Positions 48,544 through 57,608 of a DNA stretch of 64,000 nucleotides are shown piece after piece. The notes beneath the pieces are model-generated. The model was given only the letters and a program-made list of their open reading frames with translations, ran no database searches and was not told the DNA's origin. This stretch comes from Tannerella sp. (GTDB lineage Bacteria; Bacteroidota; Bacteroidia; Bacteroidales; Tannerellaceae): NCBI GenBank assembly GCA_031285565.1, contig JAITVY010000035.1, forward strand, positions 124,001-188,000, written 5' to 3'. Position numbers and translations under genes: made by a program. Each line of letters begins with the position of its first letter. Positions within the stretch are counted from its first letter, which is position 1.

Positions 48544-48645
48544 TATCTTTGTCCGTTCAATTACATTAGTCGTTTTGTGTGACTAGGCGTTATTCAAGCA
48601 AGCTTGACTTCTGTCGCTACTTAAAAATTTCAATTACATTGGTCT
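48544..48645 (+). promoter_or_regulatory. CDF transporter leader with duplicated 16-mer
   Basis: A -7 match TATCTTTG (48544-48551) is followed by TTCAATTACATTAGTC (48556-48571). A copy with one mismatch lies at 48629-48644, about 20 bp before the GTG start. Between them lies a TCAAGC/GCTTGA inverted repeat (about 48593-48607). Confidence 0.4.
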
Positions 48646-48665
48646 TTTAAATAGTACTTAAACTC

Positions 48666-49583
48666 GTGTCAAAAGAAAAAATTTTAATCCGTACATCCTG
48701 GATCAGTACAATCGGGAATTTGATTTTATCCGTTTCTAAAATTGCAATCGGACTACTTGCCGGAAGCTTAGCGGTTTTGGGAGATGGACTGGATTCAGCC
48801 ACAGATGTAGTTATCTCAATTGTCATGATATTTACAGCCCGGATCATCAATAAACCTCCGAGCCAGAAATATGTCTATGGATATGAAAAAGCAGAAGGCA
48901 TTGCTACAAAAGTACTCTCACTCGTTATCTTTTACGCAGGGATGCAAATGTTCTTCTCCTCTATAAAATCAATTTCCATCTCTGATGCAAAAGAACTCCC
49001 TTCTACCCTTGCAATATATGTAACTGTTTTTTCAATTATCGGCAAACTTATATTGGCATACTATCAATATAAGCAAGGAAAAAAGATCGACAGTTCGTTA
49101 CTTATGGCCAATGCCATTAATATGAGAAACGACGTTCTGATTTCAATTGGAGTATTGACCGGTTTGATATTTACTTTTGTGTTTAAACTACCGATATTAG
49201 ACACCATAACGGGATTAATAATCAGTATCTTTATCATCCGGTCTTCCATAAGTATCTTTATGGACTCCAATATAGAGCTAATGGATGGTGTAAAGGATGA
49301 ATCAATCTATAAAAAGATTTTTGATGCAGTAGAAAAAGTCCCTAATGCAAGTAATCCACATCGCGTGCGGTCGCGGATGGTCGGAAGTTTATATATGATT
49401 GCTATGGATGTAGAAGCAGATGGTTCAATGACATTAGACGAAGCACACGAAATTGCCAATCAGGTTGAAGATAGCATTAAACAATCTATCGAAAACATAT
49501 ATGATATCGTTGTCCACGTTGAACCAAAAGACAAATGCCATAATGAAGAAAAATTTGGTATCGCACCCAATATGATTAAATAG
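48666..49583 (+). CDS. Cation diffusion facilitator (CDF) metal exporter
   Basis: This six-helix metal/proton antiporter of 305 residues has a GTG start at 48666; no ATG upstream fits. The transport-site motif in helix 2 is DSATD within GDGLDSATDVV. In helix 5 it is NMRND within ANAINMRNDV, that is DxxxD plus NxxxD instead of the HxxxD pairs of zinc CDFs. This hints at Mn or Fe rather than Zn, but that is inference. The C-terminal cytoplasmic ferredoxin-like domain (RVRSRMVGSLYMIAMDVEAD, YDIVVHVEP) is complete. Confidence 0.92.
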   Translation: MSKEKILIRTSWISTIGNLILSVSKIAIGLLAGSLAVLGDGLDSATDVVISIVMIFTARIINKPPSQKYVYGYEKAEGIATKVLSLVIFYAGMQMFFSSIKSISISDAKELPSTLAIYVTVFSIIGKLILAYYQYKQGKKIDSSLLMANAINMRNDVLISIGVLTGLIFTFVFKLPILDTITGLIISIFIIRSSISIFMDSNIELMDGVKDESIYKKIFDAVEKVPNASNPHRVRSRMVGSLYMIAMDVEADGSMTLDEAHEIANQVEDSIKQSIENIYDIVVHVEPKDKCHNEEKFGIAPNMIK

Positions 49584-49605
49584 ATGAGACATTTGATTTC
49601 ATCAT

Positions 49606-49636
49606 CTTGCCAATCTGGCAAAAATCACTACATTTG
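49606..49636 (+). promoter_or_regulatory. ddh promoter with palindromic spacer
   Basis: CTTG (49606-49609), a 19-bp spacer and TACATTTG (49629-49636). The spacer contains the palindrome TTGCCA-ATC-TGGCAA (49607-49621), which could be an operator or the tail terminator of the CDF gene. A second inverted repeat (49671-49684 against 49703-49716) lies in the leader. Confidence 0.4.
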
Positions 49637-49781
49637 TATTTTACTACAAAAACATTTGCTAAAAACATATAATTCAAGATTCAGGATAGAACATTTGAAC
49701 AACTGAGATCTTGATTGTGTTATCGTCAAACATAATATTTTAAGTTAGATATTACTATAACCATAATAAATATACATTCAA

Positions 49782-50678
49782 ATGAAAATAATAAGAGCAG
49801 CCATTGTCGGATACGGCAATATTGGGAAATATGTATTGGACGCGATTGAATCTGCACCGGATTTTGAAGTTGCAGGAGTTGTACGCCGTAATCCAAACGA
49901 TATCCCCTCAGAACTGACCGGTTACACCGTAACGGATAGTCTTACAAAATTAGAGAATGTAGATGTAGCAGTATTGGCAACACCAACACGCCAGGTAGAA
50001 AAGTTTGCAAAAGAAGCGCTGGCTTTAGGCATCAATACGGTCGACAGTTTCGATATTCACGGTGACATCGTAGCATTACGCCGTTCGTTAGATAAAGAAG
50101 CTAAAGCCAATAATGCCGTATCCGTTATTTCAGCCGGTTGGGATCCGGGAACTGATTCGGTAGTTCGCGCACTGCTTGAAGCAATGGTTCCAAAAGGTAT
50201 CACTTATACGAATTTCGGACCGGGAATGAGTATGGGACACACTGTTGCCGTAAAAGCAATTGAAGGTGTTAAAGCTGCGTTAAGCATGACAATCCCAATG
50301 GGAACAAGCGTACATCGTCGTATGGTTTACATTGAAGTGAAAGACGGGCATAGATTTGAAGATGTTGCTGCAGCTATTAAAGCAGATAATTATTTTGCTC
50401 ATGACGAAACACATGTAATGCAGGTGGATTGCGTAGATAATCTACTGGATATGGGACACGGTGTAAACCTTACGCGAAAAGGTGTATCCGGAAAAACTCA
50501 AAACCAACTGATTCAGTTTGATATGAAAATCAATAATCCGGCATTAACCGCACAAGTATTGATAGCAGTAGCACGTGCCAGCATGAAACAACAACCTGGA
50601 GCATATACCATGATCGAAATACCGATGATTGATATGCTTTACGGAGACAGAGAAGATTTGATTAAACGATTAGTATAG
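49782..50678 (+). CDS. ddh: Meso-diaminopimelate dehydrogenase
   Basis: Ddh makes meso-diaminopimelate directly from tetrahydrodipicolinate, ammonia and NADPH, a one-step route to lysine and peptidoglycan precursor used by some Bacteroidales. The 298 residues show the NADPH motif [21 protein letters not shown], the diagnostic [15 protein letters not shown], and [15 protein letters not shown]. Length suits the family. It lies 45 bp upstream of lgt. Confidence 0.95.
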   Translation: MKIIRAAIVGYGNIGKYVLDAIESAPDFEVAGVVRRNPNDIPSELTGYTVTDSLTKLENVDVAVLATPTRQVEKFAKEALALGINTVDSFDIHGDIVALRRSLDKEAKANNAVSVISAGWDPGTDSVVRALLEAMVPKGITYTNFGPGMSMGHTVAVKAIEGVKAALSMTIPMGTSVHRRMVYIEVKDGHRFEDVAAAIKADNYFAHDETHVMQVDCVDNLLDMGHGVNLTRKGVSGKTQNQLIQFDMKINNPALTAQVLIAVARASMKQQPGAYTMIEIPMIDMLYGDREDLIKRLV

Positions 50679-50679
50679 T

Positions 50680-50716
50680 TTTAATTGTCAATTATCAATT
50701 GTTAATTGTTAATTTA
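50680..50716. repeat. AT-rich near-tandem repeat (AATTGTxAATT)
   Basis: Overlapping copies of AATTGTTAATT/AATTGTCAATT fill the ddh-lgt gap. They are palindromic and simple, and probably act as spacer DNA. Confidence 0.5.
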
Positions 50717-50723
50717 TTTTGAT

Positions 50724-51581
50724 ATGTCACTCTTAGAAATTACCTGGACGGTTGATCCCGCAATTTTTACCATTGGCTCTCGAGAGATTCGTTGGTATGC
50801 GCTGATGTTTGTAATCGGCTTCTTTGTTGGTTACAAAATCGTGGAACGGATGTGGAAAAACGAAGGAGTCAATCCAGACTGGCTTGATCCGCTGCTATAT
50901 TATACTTTTGGCGGCACAATCATCGGTTCACGGTTGGGGCATTGTTTGTTTTATGCACCCGAATACTATCTGGCCCATCCCATCGATATATTAAAAGTAT
51001 GGGAAGGCGGTCTTGCAAGCCATGGTGGAGTATTGGGAATTATCATAGCTATTTATTTTTATTCAAAATTTGTTTCGCATCGAAGTATGCTTTGGGCATT
51101 CGATAAGTTAGTCGTTCCAACAGGATTAGTAGCAGCATTGATACGTTTAGGTAATTTAATGAATCACGAAATATACGGCCACCCCACCGATGTTCCCTGG
51201 GCATTCCGGTTTGTCACAAATTTATCTGCATGGATGAGAGGAGCAGAACCAATATTCTCGCCACCCAGCCATCCTACCCAGATTTATGAAGCATTGTGTT
51301 ACCTGGCAACGTTCGGATTATGTATGTGGTTATATTTCAAAAAAGAAGCGTGGAAAAAAGAAGGCTTTATATTCGGCATCTTTATGATATGTATTTTTAC
51401 ATCCCGCTTCTTCATAGAATTCCTAAAAAACGACCAGGAAACATTTGAAGCGGGCATGGCGCTTAATATGGGTCAATGGCTAAGCATTCCGTTTGTTTTA
51501 ATGGGAATTTATTTTGTGTGGAGAGCAAACCAAAAAAGTAAAAACGTTATACAGAAAAATGATAAAAGAAATCGCAAATAA
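50724..51581 (+). CDS. lgt: Prolipoprotein diacylglyceryl transferase
   Basis: Lgt transfers diacylglycerol from phosphatidylglycerol to the lipobox Cys, the first step in lipoprotein maturation. I choose ATG 50724 (MSLLEITWTV) over a TTG at 50706 that lies in the repeat. The 285 residues have seven transmembrane helices, the GSRLGHCLFY and GGLASHGGVLG motifs, and the Lgt signature LIRLGNLMNHEIYG. Its 3' end overlaps the next gene by 23 bp. Confidence 0.95.
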   Translation: MSLLEITWTVDPAIFTIGSREIRWYALMFVIGFFVGYKIVERMWKNEGVNPDWLDPLLYYTFGGTIIGSRLGHCLFYAPEYYLAHPIDILKVWEGGLASHGGVLGIIIAIYFYSKFVSHRSMLWAFDKLVVPTGLVAALIRLGNLMNHEIYGHPTDVPWAFRFVTNLSAWMRGAEPIFSPPSHPTQIYEALCYLATFGLCMWLYFKKEAWKKEGFIFGIFMICIFTSRFFIEFLKNDQETFEAGMALNMGQWLSIPFVLMGIYFVWRANQKSKNVIQKNDKRNRK

Positions 51582-52737
51582 TATTTTCTATGTCGGAGTG
51601 AACGACCGGCAGAAAAGTCTTTTTGAAAATTTATGGCCACTTCCATCAGGTGTTTCATACAACTCATACCTGATTAATGACGAAAAAACAGCATTAATTG
51701 ATACGGTAGATGTATGCTATTCGGACATCTTTTTCAAAAAAATAGATTCAGTCCTCAATGGACGTCCCTTAGATTATTTGATCGTAAACCATATGGAACC
51801 CGATCATGCGGGAAGTATCCGTTTATTACGTCAATACTATCCGGATGTGCAGATTGTAGGGAATAAACAAACATTTGCCATGTTGGCGGGATATCATCAT
51901 ATTTCAGAAGGTCTTCATGAAGTAAAAGAAGGTGATAAGCTCGAATTGGGTAAGCACTGTCTTAGCTTTTATATGGCTCCGATGGTTCACTGGCCAGAAG
52001 TAATGATGACCTATGATGAAACAGAGAAAGTGCTTTTCTCTGCCGATGCATTCGGCACCTACGGCACCATTAACGGGGGCGTAATCGACACTGAAATGAA
52101 TGTTGAGCCTTACTGGAATGAAATGATCCGTTATTATTCCAACATCGTAGGAAAATATGGAAACCCGGTACAACGCGCCCTGAAAAAACTTGAGACCCTG
52201 GATATTCAAACCATTTGTTCGACTCACGGACCTGTCTGGCGCGAATATAAAGACAAAGCGATAGAAATATACGACCGGTTCAGCCGGTATGAAGGCGAAA
52301 ACGGTGTTACGATTATATACGGCAGCATGTATGGAAATACGGAACAAATGGCCGAAGCCATTGCCTGTTCGCTTGCGAATAATGGCGTAAAGAATATTGC
52401 GATGCATCATGTATGTAAGACACACTCATCCTATATTCTTGGCGATGTATTTAAATACAAAGGCCTTATCATCGGAAGCCCGACATATAACGGACAAATT
52501 TTTCCCGAAATAGATTCAATACTCAAAAAAATCGAAACGCGTGAAGTAAAAAATCGCCTGTTCGGCTATTTTGGTTCATTCACCTGGGCTGGCATGGCCG
52601 TAAAACGCCTGGCCGCTTTTGCTGAAACAATGCAATGGGAAGTTATTGGTGAACCTGTAGAACAAAAACAAAGCATCAATGACGAAGTGCAGGCGCAATG
52701 CCTTGCATTAGGCAAAGCAATGGCAGCACGGTTATAA
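51559..52737 (+). CDS. Flavodiiron protein (A-type flavoprotein)
   Basis: It reduces O2 to water and/or NO to N2O and protects anaerobes. I choose the internal ATG 51559 (MIKEIANNIFYVGVNDR); the open frame extends upstream into lgt without a plausible start. The 392 residues have an N-terminal metallo-beta-lactamase diiron domain with His78, Glu80, Asp82 and His83 in NHMEPDH, His144, Asp163 in SADAFGTYG, and His in STHGPVW. From about 250 a flavodoxin domain follows (IYGSMYGNTEQMAEAI, GSPTYNGQIFPEI). It is translationally coupled to lgt. Confidence 0.93.
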   Translation: MIKEIANNIFYVGVNDRQKSLFENLWPLPSGVSYNSYLINDEKTALIDTVDVCYSDIFFKKIDSVLNGRPLDYLIVNHMEPDHAGSIRLLRQYYPDVQIVGNKQTFAMLAGYHHISEGLHEVKEGDKLELGKHCLSFYMAPMVHWPEVMMTYDETEKVLFSADAFGTYGTINGGVIDTEMNVEPYWNEMIRYYSNIVGKYGNPVQRALKKLETLDIQTICSTHGPVWREYKDKAIEIYDRFSRYEGENGVTIIYGSMYGNTEQMAEAIACSLANNGVKNIAMHHVCKTHSSYILGDVFKYKGLIIGSPTYNGQIFPEIDSILKKIETREVKNRLFGYFGSFTWAGMAVKRLAAFAETMQWEVIGEPVEQKQSINDEVQAQCLALGKAMAARL

Positions 52738-52750
52738 ATTCACCCCTGGG

Positions 52751-52821
52751 CCCCTAAAGGGGAATTTAGAAGTCATGGCAATCTCTTTAACGAAGTGGAG
52801 TTATAAAGTCCCCTTTAGGGG
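52751..52821. repeat. Paired CCCCTAAAGGGG intergenic repeats
   Basis: CCCCTAAAGGGGA (52751-52763) and its exact reverse complement TCCCCTTTAGGGG (52809-52821) bracket 45 bp. Short direct repeats of TCTTTAACGAA lie inside the bracket and just after it (near 52785-52795 and 52833-52843). They fill most of the gap before nagB. A degenerate relative is at 2283-2304. Confidence 0.65.
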
Positions 52822-52874
52822 ATTTAGGCGTAATCTTTAACGAATAAACAACTTAACAATTAAACAATAAAAAC

Positions 52875-53687
52875 ATGAGACTAATTATTGAACCTGATTA
52901 CGAAACGTTATCCAAATGGGCAGCCAGTTATATTGCTGCTAAAATAAAAAAAGCAAATCCTACGGCCGAAAAACCATTTGTATTGGGACTACCAACCGGT
53001 TCTTCTCCCCTGGGAACATATAAAAACCTGATTGAGCTTTATAAACAAGGCAGTGTATCCTTCAAACACGTGATCACATTTAATATGGATGAATATGTCG
53101 GTTTACCGAAAGATCATTCCCAAAGCTATTACACATTTATGTGGAATAACTTCTTCAGCCATATCGACATTCTGCCAGAAAATGCAAATATACTAAACGG
53201 GAATGCTCCTGATTTGGAAGCGGAATGTGCTGCATATGAAGCAAAAATCAAAGCAGTGGGTGGCATTGATCTTTTCCTGGGAGGTATTGGTCCTGACGGA
53301 CACATGGCATTTAACGAACCCGGTTCATCACTGGCATCACGTACACGTATTAAATCTTTGACTACGGATACGATTATTGCTAATTCGCGTTTCTTTGACA
53401 ATGATGTGAACAAAGTACCTAAAACAGCATTAACTGTGGGTATCGCAACCGTACTGGATGCAAAAGAGGTAGTAATTGTAGTAAATGGTCATAACAAAGC
53501 GCGTGCATTAGAACAAGCCGTTGAAGGTGCTATTAACCAGATGTGGACAATTACCGCATTGCAAATGCATCCGAAAGGAATCATCGTATGCGATGAGGCC
53601 GCCTGTGCTGAACTGAAAGTCGGAACCTACAACTATTTCAAAGATATAGAAAAAGATCATCTTTGTCCGAAATCGTTGTTAGCATAA
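52875..53687 (+). CDS. nagB: Glucosamine-6-phosphate deaminase
   Basis: NagB converts glucosamine 6-phosphate to fructose 6-phosphate and ammonia, letting amino sugars enter glycolysis. The 270 residues show [22 protein letters not shown] (catalytic Asp), [17 protein letters not shown] and the terminal [12 protein letters not shown]. Length is that of the hexameric enzyme. Monocistronic, with a terminator downstream. Confidence 0.96.
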   Translation: MRLIIEPDYETLSKWAASYIAAKIKKANPTAEKPFVLGLPTGSSPLGTYKNLIELYKQGSVSFKHVITFNMDEYVGLPKDHSQSYYTFMWNNFFSHIDILPENANILNGNAPDLEAECAAYEAKIKAVGGIDLFLGGIGPDGHMAFNEPGSSLASRTRIKSLTTDTIIANSRFFDNDVNKVPKTALTVGIATVLDAKEVVIVVNGHNKARALEQAVEGAINQMWTITALQMHPKGIIVCDEAACAELKVGTYNYFKDIEKDHLCPKSLLA

Positions 53688-53715
53688 AACACGAAAATTA
53701 AACATTCTTTCAAAA

Positions 53716-53745
53716 AAAAGGAGTTTCCTCCCGGAGACTCCTTTT
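53716..53745. terminator. Terminator after nagB
   Basis: AAAAGGAGT/ACTCCTTTT outer stem (53716-53724 against 53737-53745) with an inner TCC/GGA pairing. It is also placed to end the convergent TolC gene. Confidence 0.85.
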
Positions 53746-53802
53746 CGACACTATTTATTGAGTTACTTACTCCATCCTACACTTTGTACATGTCTAGGTT
53801 TT

Positions 53803-55155
53803 TCAAAGTGTAATCGGGATTCCGTTATAGAAATCCAGGATTTTCGCCCTAAAGATGAAGTTATATTTTGATTGCGCCTGTTCTGCTAAGCTCTGCGAAT
53901 ATTTAGTTTTTGATTCGTTATATTCAAAAACCGTACTTTTACCGGCAGCATAACGTTCTTCTGCATACACAAACGCTTCCTTGCTTGCTTCGGCTGACTT
54001 TCCGGATGCAATGAATTTTTCCTGTGCCGCTGTTGCATTAAAATAAGCCTGTTGTATTTCTTTATATAGTACTTTCTTACTATTCTCCATCATTAACTCA
54101 CGATTGATAATAGCGACACGTGCTGAGCGTACATTATTACGAATCTGAAATCGGTTAAATATCGGAACCGATAATGATAATCCAATTGTTTCCTGCGAAT
54201 TATCACTAAGCTGGCTACTAAAACTATGAGTATATTCACCATCTCTTAATCCGGAATATGCCTTATAATAGCTGGTAGAGTAACCTCCTGACAAGCTTAA
54301 ATTTGGATAATAATCAGCTTGTGCAACCTTTAGTTCTTTTTTCTGCCTTTCCAATAAATACTCTTGTTCCTTAATCTGCGGTTTTGTAACAACAGCTTTG
54401 TCATAAATAAAATCTGGAGGTAAAAGACTTTGTAAATTCTCGCTCACAGGATCCTTAATATCAGGTATGGAAACATTAAAATCCTCTCCTAATCGTTCAA
54501 GCTCTAATGCCTGCGCCAAATCTAATAATGCTAAATTTACATTATTTCTGGCTTCAGCAAGGCTTACTTCATCATTCGCTAATTGTGCCTTGATATCATA
54601 CAATTGTGAAGTAGGTATTTTGCCTGAATTAACCAGTACCTCTGTTTTACTGACCTGCTCACTGGTTAAAGCTACCTGAAGCTCAGCAATAGATAAAATT
54701 TCTTTATTATAGAGTACCTGTAGAAAATAAGATGCTACGTTTATTGCTAAATCCTCTTTTGCTTTTTCCAGGGAAGCCACAGCTGCTTTTAAATTTAATT
54801 TAGCAGATTCTATATTATTATAAATCTTGAATCCATCAAATACAGGCATCTGGGTTCTTGCACTAAATGAAGTAGATGCCCCATTTCTGCTGGTATATAC
54901 ACCATCAGATCCCTGCATACGTCCAAAACTAAAATTCTGTCCCGCAGAAAGATTTAAATTAGGCAACCAACTATTCTTGTCTGTATTCAGTTCGATCTCA
55001 CGTGCTTCCTGTTCCAGTTCAATCTGTTTCAGTTCAATATTATGTTCGATTGCATGGCGAATGCATTCTTCCAGCGTCCATTGTTTTGCTTGTGCACCGG
55101 CAGACCCGCTCAAGCAAAATATGCCGACAAATAGATATAGGGCTATTTTTTTCAT
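53803..55155 (-). CDS. TolC-family outer-membrane efflux channel
   Basis: The outer-membrane exit duct of the export operon. The 450 residues have a signal peptide (CLSGSAGA then Q) and start WTLEECIRHAIEHNIELKQ, typical of OEP proteins. Two homologous halves of long coiled-coil helices alternate with short strand segments (LPNLNLSAGQNFSFG and YPNLSLSGGYSTSYY). It is the last gene of a five-gene minus-strand operon, 40 bp after the adaptor. Confidence 0.9.
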   Translation of the reverse strand: MKKIALYLFVGIFCLSGSAGAQAKQWTLEECIRHAIEHNIELKQIELEQEAREIELNTDKNSWLPNLNLSAGQNFSFGRMQGSDGVYTSRNGASTSFSARTQMPVFDGFKIYNNIESAKLNLKAAVASLEKAKEDLAINVASYFLQVLYNKEILSIAELQVALTSEQVSKTEVLVNSGKIPTSQLYDIKAQLANDEVSLAEARNNVNLALLDLAQALELERLGEDFNVSIPDIKDPVSENLQSLLPPDFIYDKAVVTKPQIKEQEYLLERQKKELKVAQADYYPNLSLSGGYSTSYYKAYSGLRDGEYTHSFSSQLSDNSQETIGLSLSVPIFNRFQIRNNVRSARVAIINRELMMENSKKVLYKEIQQAYFNATAAQEKFIASGKSAEASKEAFVYAEERYAAGKSTVFEYNESKTKYSQSLAEQAQSKYNFIFRAKILDFYNGIPITL

Positions 55156-55195
55156 TCCTCATTCATAATTAATAATTCATAACTCATAACTCAAA

Positions 55196-56317
55196 TCACC
55201 CTTTCTTCTTCGGATCAACCGGATTTCCTCTTAATTTGTCGTCTGAAATAACACCGTCTTTCACTTCGATATTCACTCCATCCGACATGCCTATTTTAAT
55301 CAGCTTCCGGTCAAATTCCTGTTCCGGCTTTTCTGTTTTCAAGATATATACAAAAGCGGAATCGTTGCTGAATTCAATCGTACTTTCAGGAATAGTCAGT
55401 ACATCCGTTACTTTTGCCATTACAATCTCGGCATTGGCACTATATCCTGCACGGATAAATGTTGAATCCGTCACCTTTACAGCAGCTTTAATTTCGAATA
55501 ATACGGCACCGCTCTGCTCTACTCCTTTCGGCGATATATATTCAAGGTCTGCATGAAACGTCTCGCTGTTAATAGCACCGATCGTCAACACAATCGGCAT
55601 ACCTTCTTTTACTTTACCCACCTCGGTTTCATCAATATTTCCCCTGAATATCAAATCATTCATATTAGCAACAGATGCAATAGTGGTTCCATCATTAAAT
55701 GTGTTTGCCTGAATTACCGAGTTTCCTGCCTTTATAGGCACATCCAGGATCATACCGGATATAGTGGAACGAATCTGTGTATTACTCAGATTAGCATATT
55801 TTTGAGAAACACCTTTACGCACAATGTCCAATGCATCCTGCGCATTTGTCTTTTCTTCCTGTGCTTTCTTATAAGTAGCATCCGCAGTCTCAAATTCTTC
55901 TTTCGCGATCACTCCTTTTTCAAATAATTGTGCCTGCCGTGCATATTCAGCCTCAATTTGTTTCAAATTAATTTCGGCGACACGCACACGTGATTCTGCC
56001 GAATTTAATTGACCCATCTCAGGCACAACGGTTACAGTCGCTATGACATCACCTACATTGACCATTTGACCGGCTTCTTTTAGCACGTCCGCAACAATTC
56101 CAGAAATCTGCGGTTTAATCAAAATTTCATCACGCGGCTCAACCTTTCCGGTAGCTACGGTTTTATTTTCGATAGTCCCGATTGCCGGCGAAACAATATC
56201 ATACACCACAACTACCGGACGGGATTTATTCCAAAGAAAGACAAAAGTGGATAGAACAATCAGTCCCACAATTACAAACAAAATAATTTTACCAACTTTC
56301 TTCATAATATATTGCAT
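55196..56317 (-). CDS. Periplasmic adaptor (MacA/HlyD-like)
   Basis: A membrane-fusion protein joining the ABC permeases to TolC. It has 373 residues from 56317, or 369 from an internal Met at 56305 (MKKVGKI). One N-terminal membrane helix (about 9-28) is followed by a lipoyl domain (VATGKVEPRDEILIKPQISGIV), a helical hairpin (about 105-165), the second lipoyl half (IRSTISGMILDVPIKAGNSV), and a beta-barrel domain. The Lys-rich C-terminus ends PKKKG. It lies 20 bp after the second permease. Confidence 0.9.
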   Translation of the reverse strand: MQYIMKKVGKIILFVIVGLIVLSTFVFLWNKSRPVVVVYDIVSPAIGTIENKTVATGKVEPRDEILIKPQISGIVADVLKEAGQMVNVGDVIATVTVVPEMGQLNSAESRVRVAEINLKQIEAEYARQAQLFEKGVIAKEEFETADATYKKAQEEKTNAQDALDIVRKGVSQKYANLSNTQIRSTISGMILDVPIKAGNSVIQANTFNDGTTIASVANMNDLIFRGNIDETEVGKVKEGMPIVLTIGAINSETFHADLEYISPKGVEQSGAVLFEIKAAVKVTDSTFIRAGYSANAEIVMAKVTDVLTIPESTIEFSNDSAFVYILKTEKPEQEFDRKLIKIGMSDGVNIEVKDGVISDDKLRGNPVDPKKKG

Positions 56318-56337
56318 TTATTTTATTTACATCTTAG

Positions 56338-57591
56338 TTATTCTTCACGTATTGCATCAATAGCTTTAATCTGTAGAGCCCTCATAGTCGGAATAGCTCC
56401 GGAAAGCAATCCGCAAATCAATAAAATAATCGTTGAGCTGACAGCAATACCAAATGAAACCATCGGTTCCTTCAAATACATATTTTCAGCATCCTGTAAC
56501 CAATAAGTATCCGCCAGATACAAAACAAAAACACCTAAAGACAGGCCGAGTAAACCCGCAAAAGCAGTCAATACCAGACTTTCCGACATAATCTGACTCA
56601 TAATCGTTCTGGGCTTTGCTCCCAATGCCCGGCGCACGCCAATTTCTTTGGTTCGTTCTTTAACAGTAACCAACATAATATTGCTGACACCTACGATTCC
56701 GGCAATCAACGTACCCGATCCCACGATCCAGATTAATATGGTTATTCCGATAAAAAGGAAATCAAACATCTTAAACTGTTCTTCCATATTAAAGCCCCAG
56801 ATTGCCTGCTGATCATTTGGGTCAATGTTATTATTTAGTTTTAGCAGTTCTTTCATTTTATCTTCCACCTGCTTAGCCGAATATCCTCTTTTAGCTGTTG
56901 CTGTTAGCAAATGTATAACATCACCCTGATTTAGTACCTGCTGCATAGTTGTAAACGGAATCGCCACAGACTCAGATACTCTTCCACCCAGACTAACATT
57001 GGCTACTCCATCGGCAACGCCTATTATCTGATAATATATCCCGTTAACACGAATATATTTCCCGATCGGACTGCCGTTAGACGGAAATAACTCTTCATAT
57101 ACTTTTGTTCCGATTACACAGACTTTGCGCTTTTGAAGAACATCAATTTCGTTGATAAAACGACCTTGTGTCAAACCTTGTTTTTCTATCCGGTCATAAT
57201 TCGAATTCAAACCACGGACAGAATATGATCCCACATTATCACCGTAAACTACATTATCCTTACCTCCCCATTGTGTCAAAAGAGGTGACACTACATCTAT
57301 TTCCGGTATTTCCCGGAGCAAAATATCCACATCGCGGTTATGTATATTCCACTGCCGTCCTTTCTGGAATCCTTTGTAGGGAAGGCTGGTCTGACCTGCA
57401 CCCATGAAACAGGAATTTGTTGCAAATCCTTCAATGCCATCCATCATCCCTTTTTGAAGTCCCGTTCCGGCACCCATCATTACCACTAACATAAAGATAC
57501 CCCAGAACACCCCAAAACCGGTAAGCAAACTTCTTACCTTATTCCGGGTGATGGTTACCCATATTTCGTTAAATCTGTCTAAATCAAACAC
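56338..57591 (-). CDS. MacB-type ABC permease, second copy
   Basis: This 417-residue permease has an N-terminal transmembrane helix (about 20-40), a large periplasmic MacB-type domain (GIEGFATNSCFMGAGQTSLP to FNMEEQFKMFD), and three C-terminal FtsX-type helices. The coupling segment VTVKERTKEIGVRRALGAKPRTI and the final PTMRALQIKAIDAIREE are typical. It is a paralogue of the adjacent permease (both start MFDLD-x-F-x-E-I-W). It carries no ATPase domain, so it must pair with the separate ATPase. Confidence 0.9.
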   Translation of the reverse strand: MFDLDRFNEIWVTITRNKVRSLLTGFGVFWGIFMLVVMMGAGTGLQKGMMDGIEGFATNSCFMGAGQTSLPYKGFQKGRQWNIHNRDVDILLREIPEIDVVSPLLTQWGGKDNVVYGDNVGSYSVRGLNSNYDRIEKQGLTQGRFINEIDVLQKRKVCVIGTKVYEELFPSNGSPIGKYIRVNGIYYQIIGVADGVANVSLGGRVSESVAIPFTTMQQVLNQGDVIHLLTATAKRGYSAKQVEDKMKELLKLNNNIDPNDQQAIWGFNMEEQFKMFDFLFIGITILIWIVGSGTLIAGIVGVSNIMLVTVKERTKEIGVRRALGAKPRTIMSQIMSESLVLTAFAGLLGLSLGVFVLYLADTYWLQDAENMYLKEPMVSFGIAVSSTIILLICGLLSGAIPTMRALQIKAIDAIREE

Positions 57592-57608
57592 GCTCTTTAA
57601 ATTATGAG

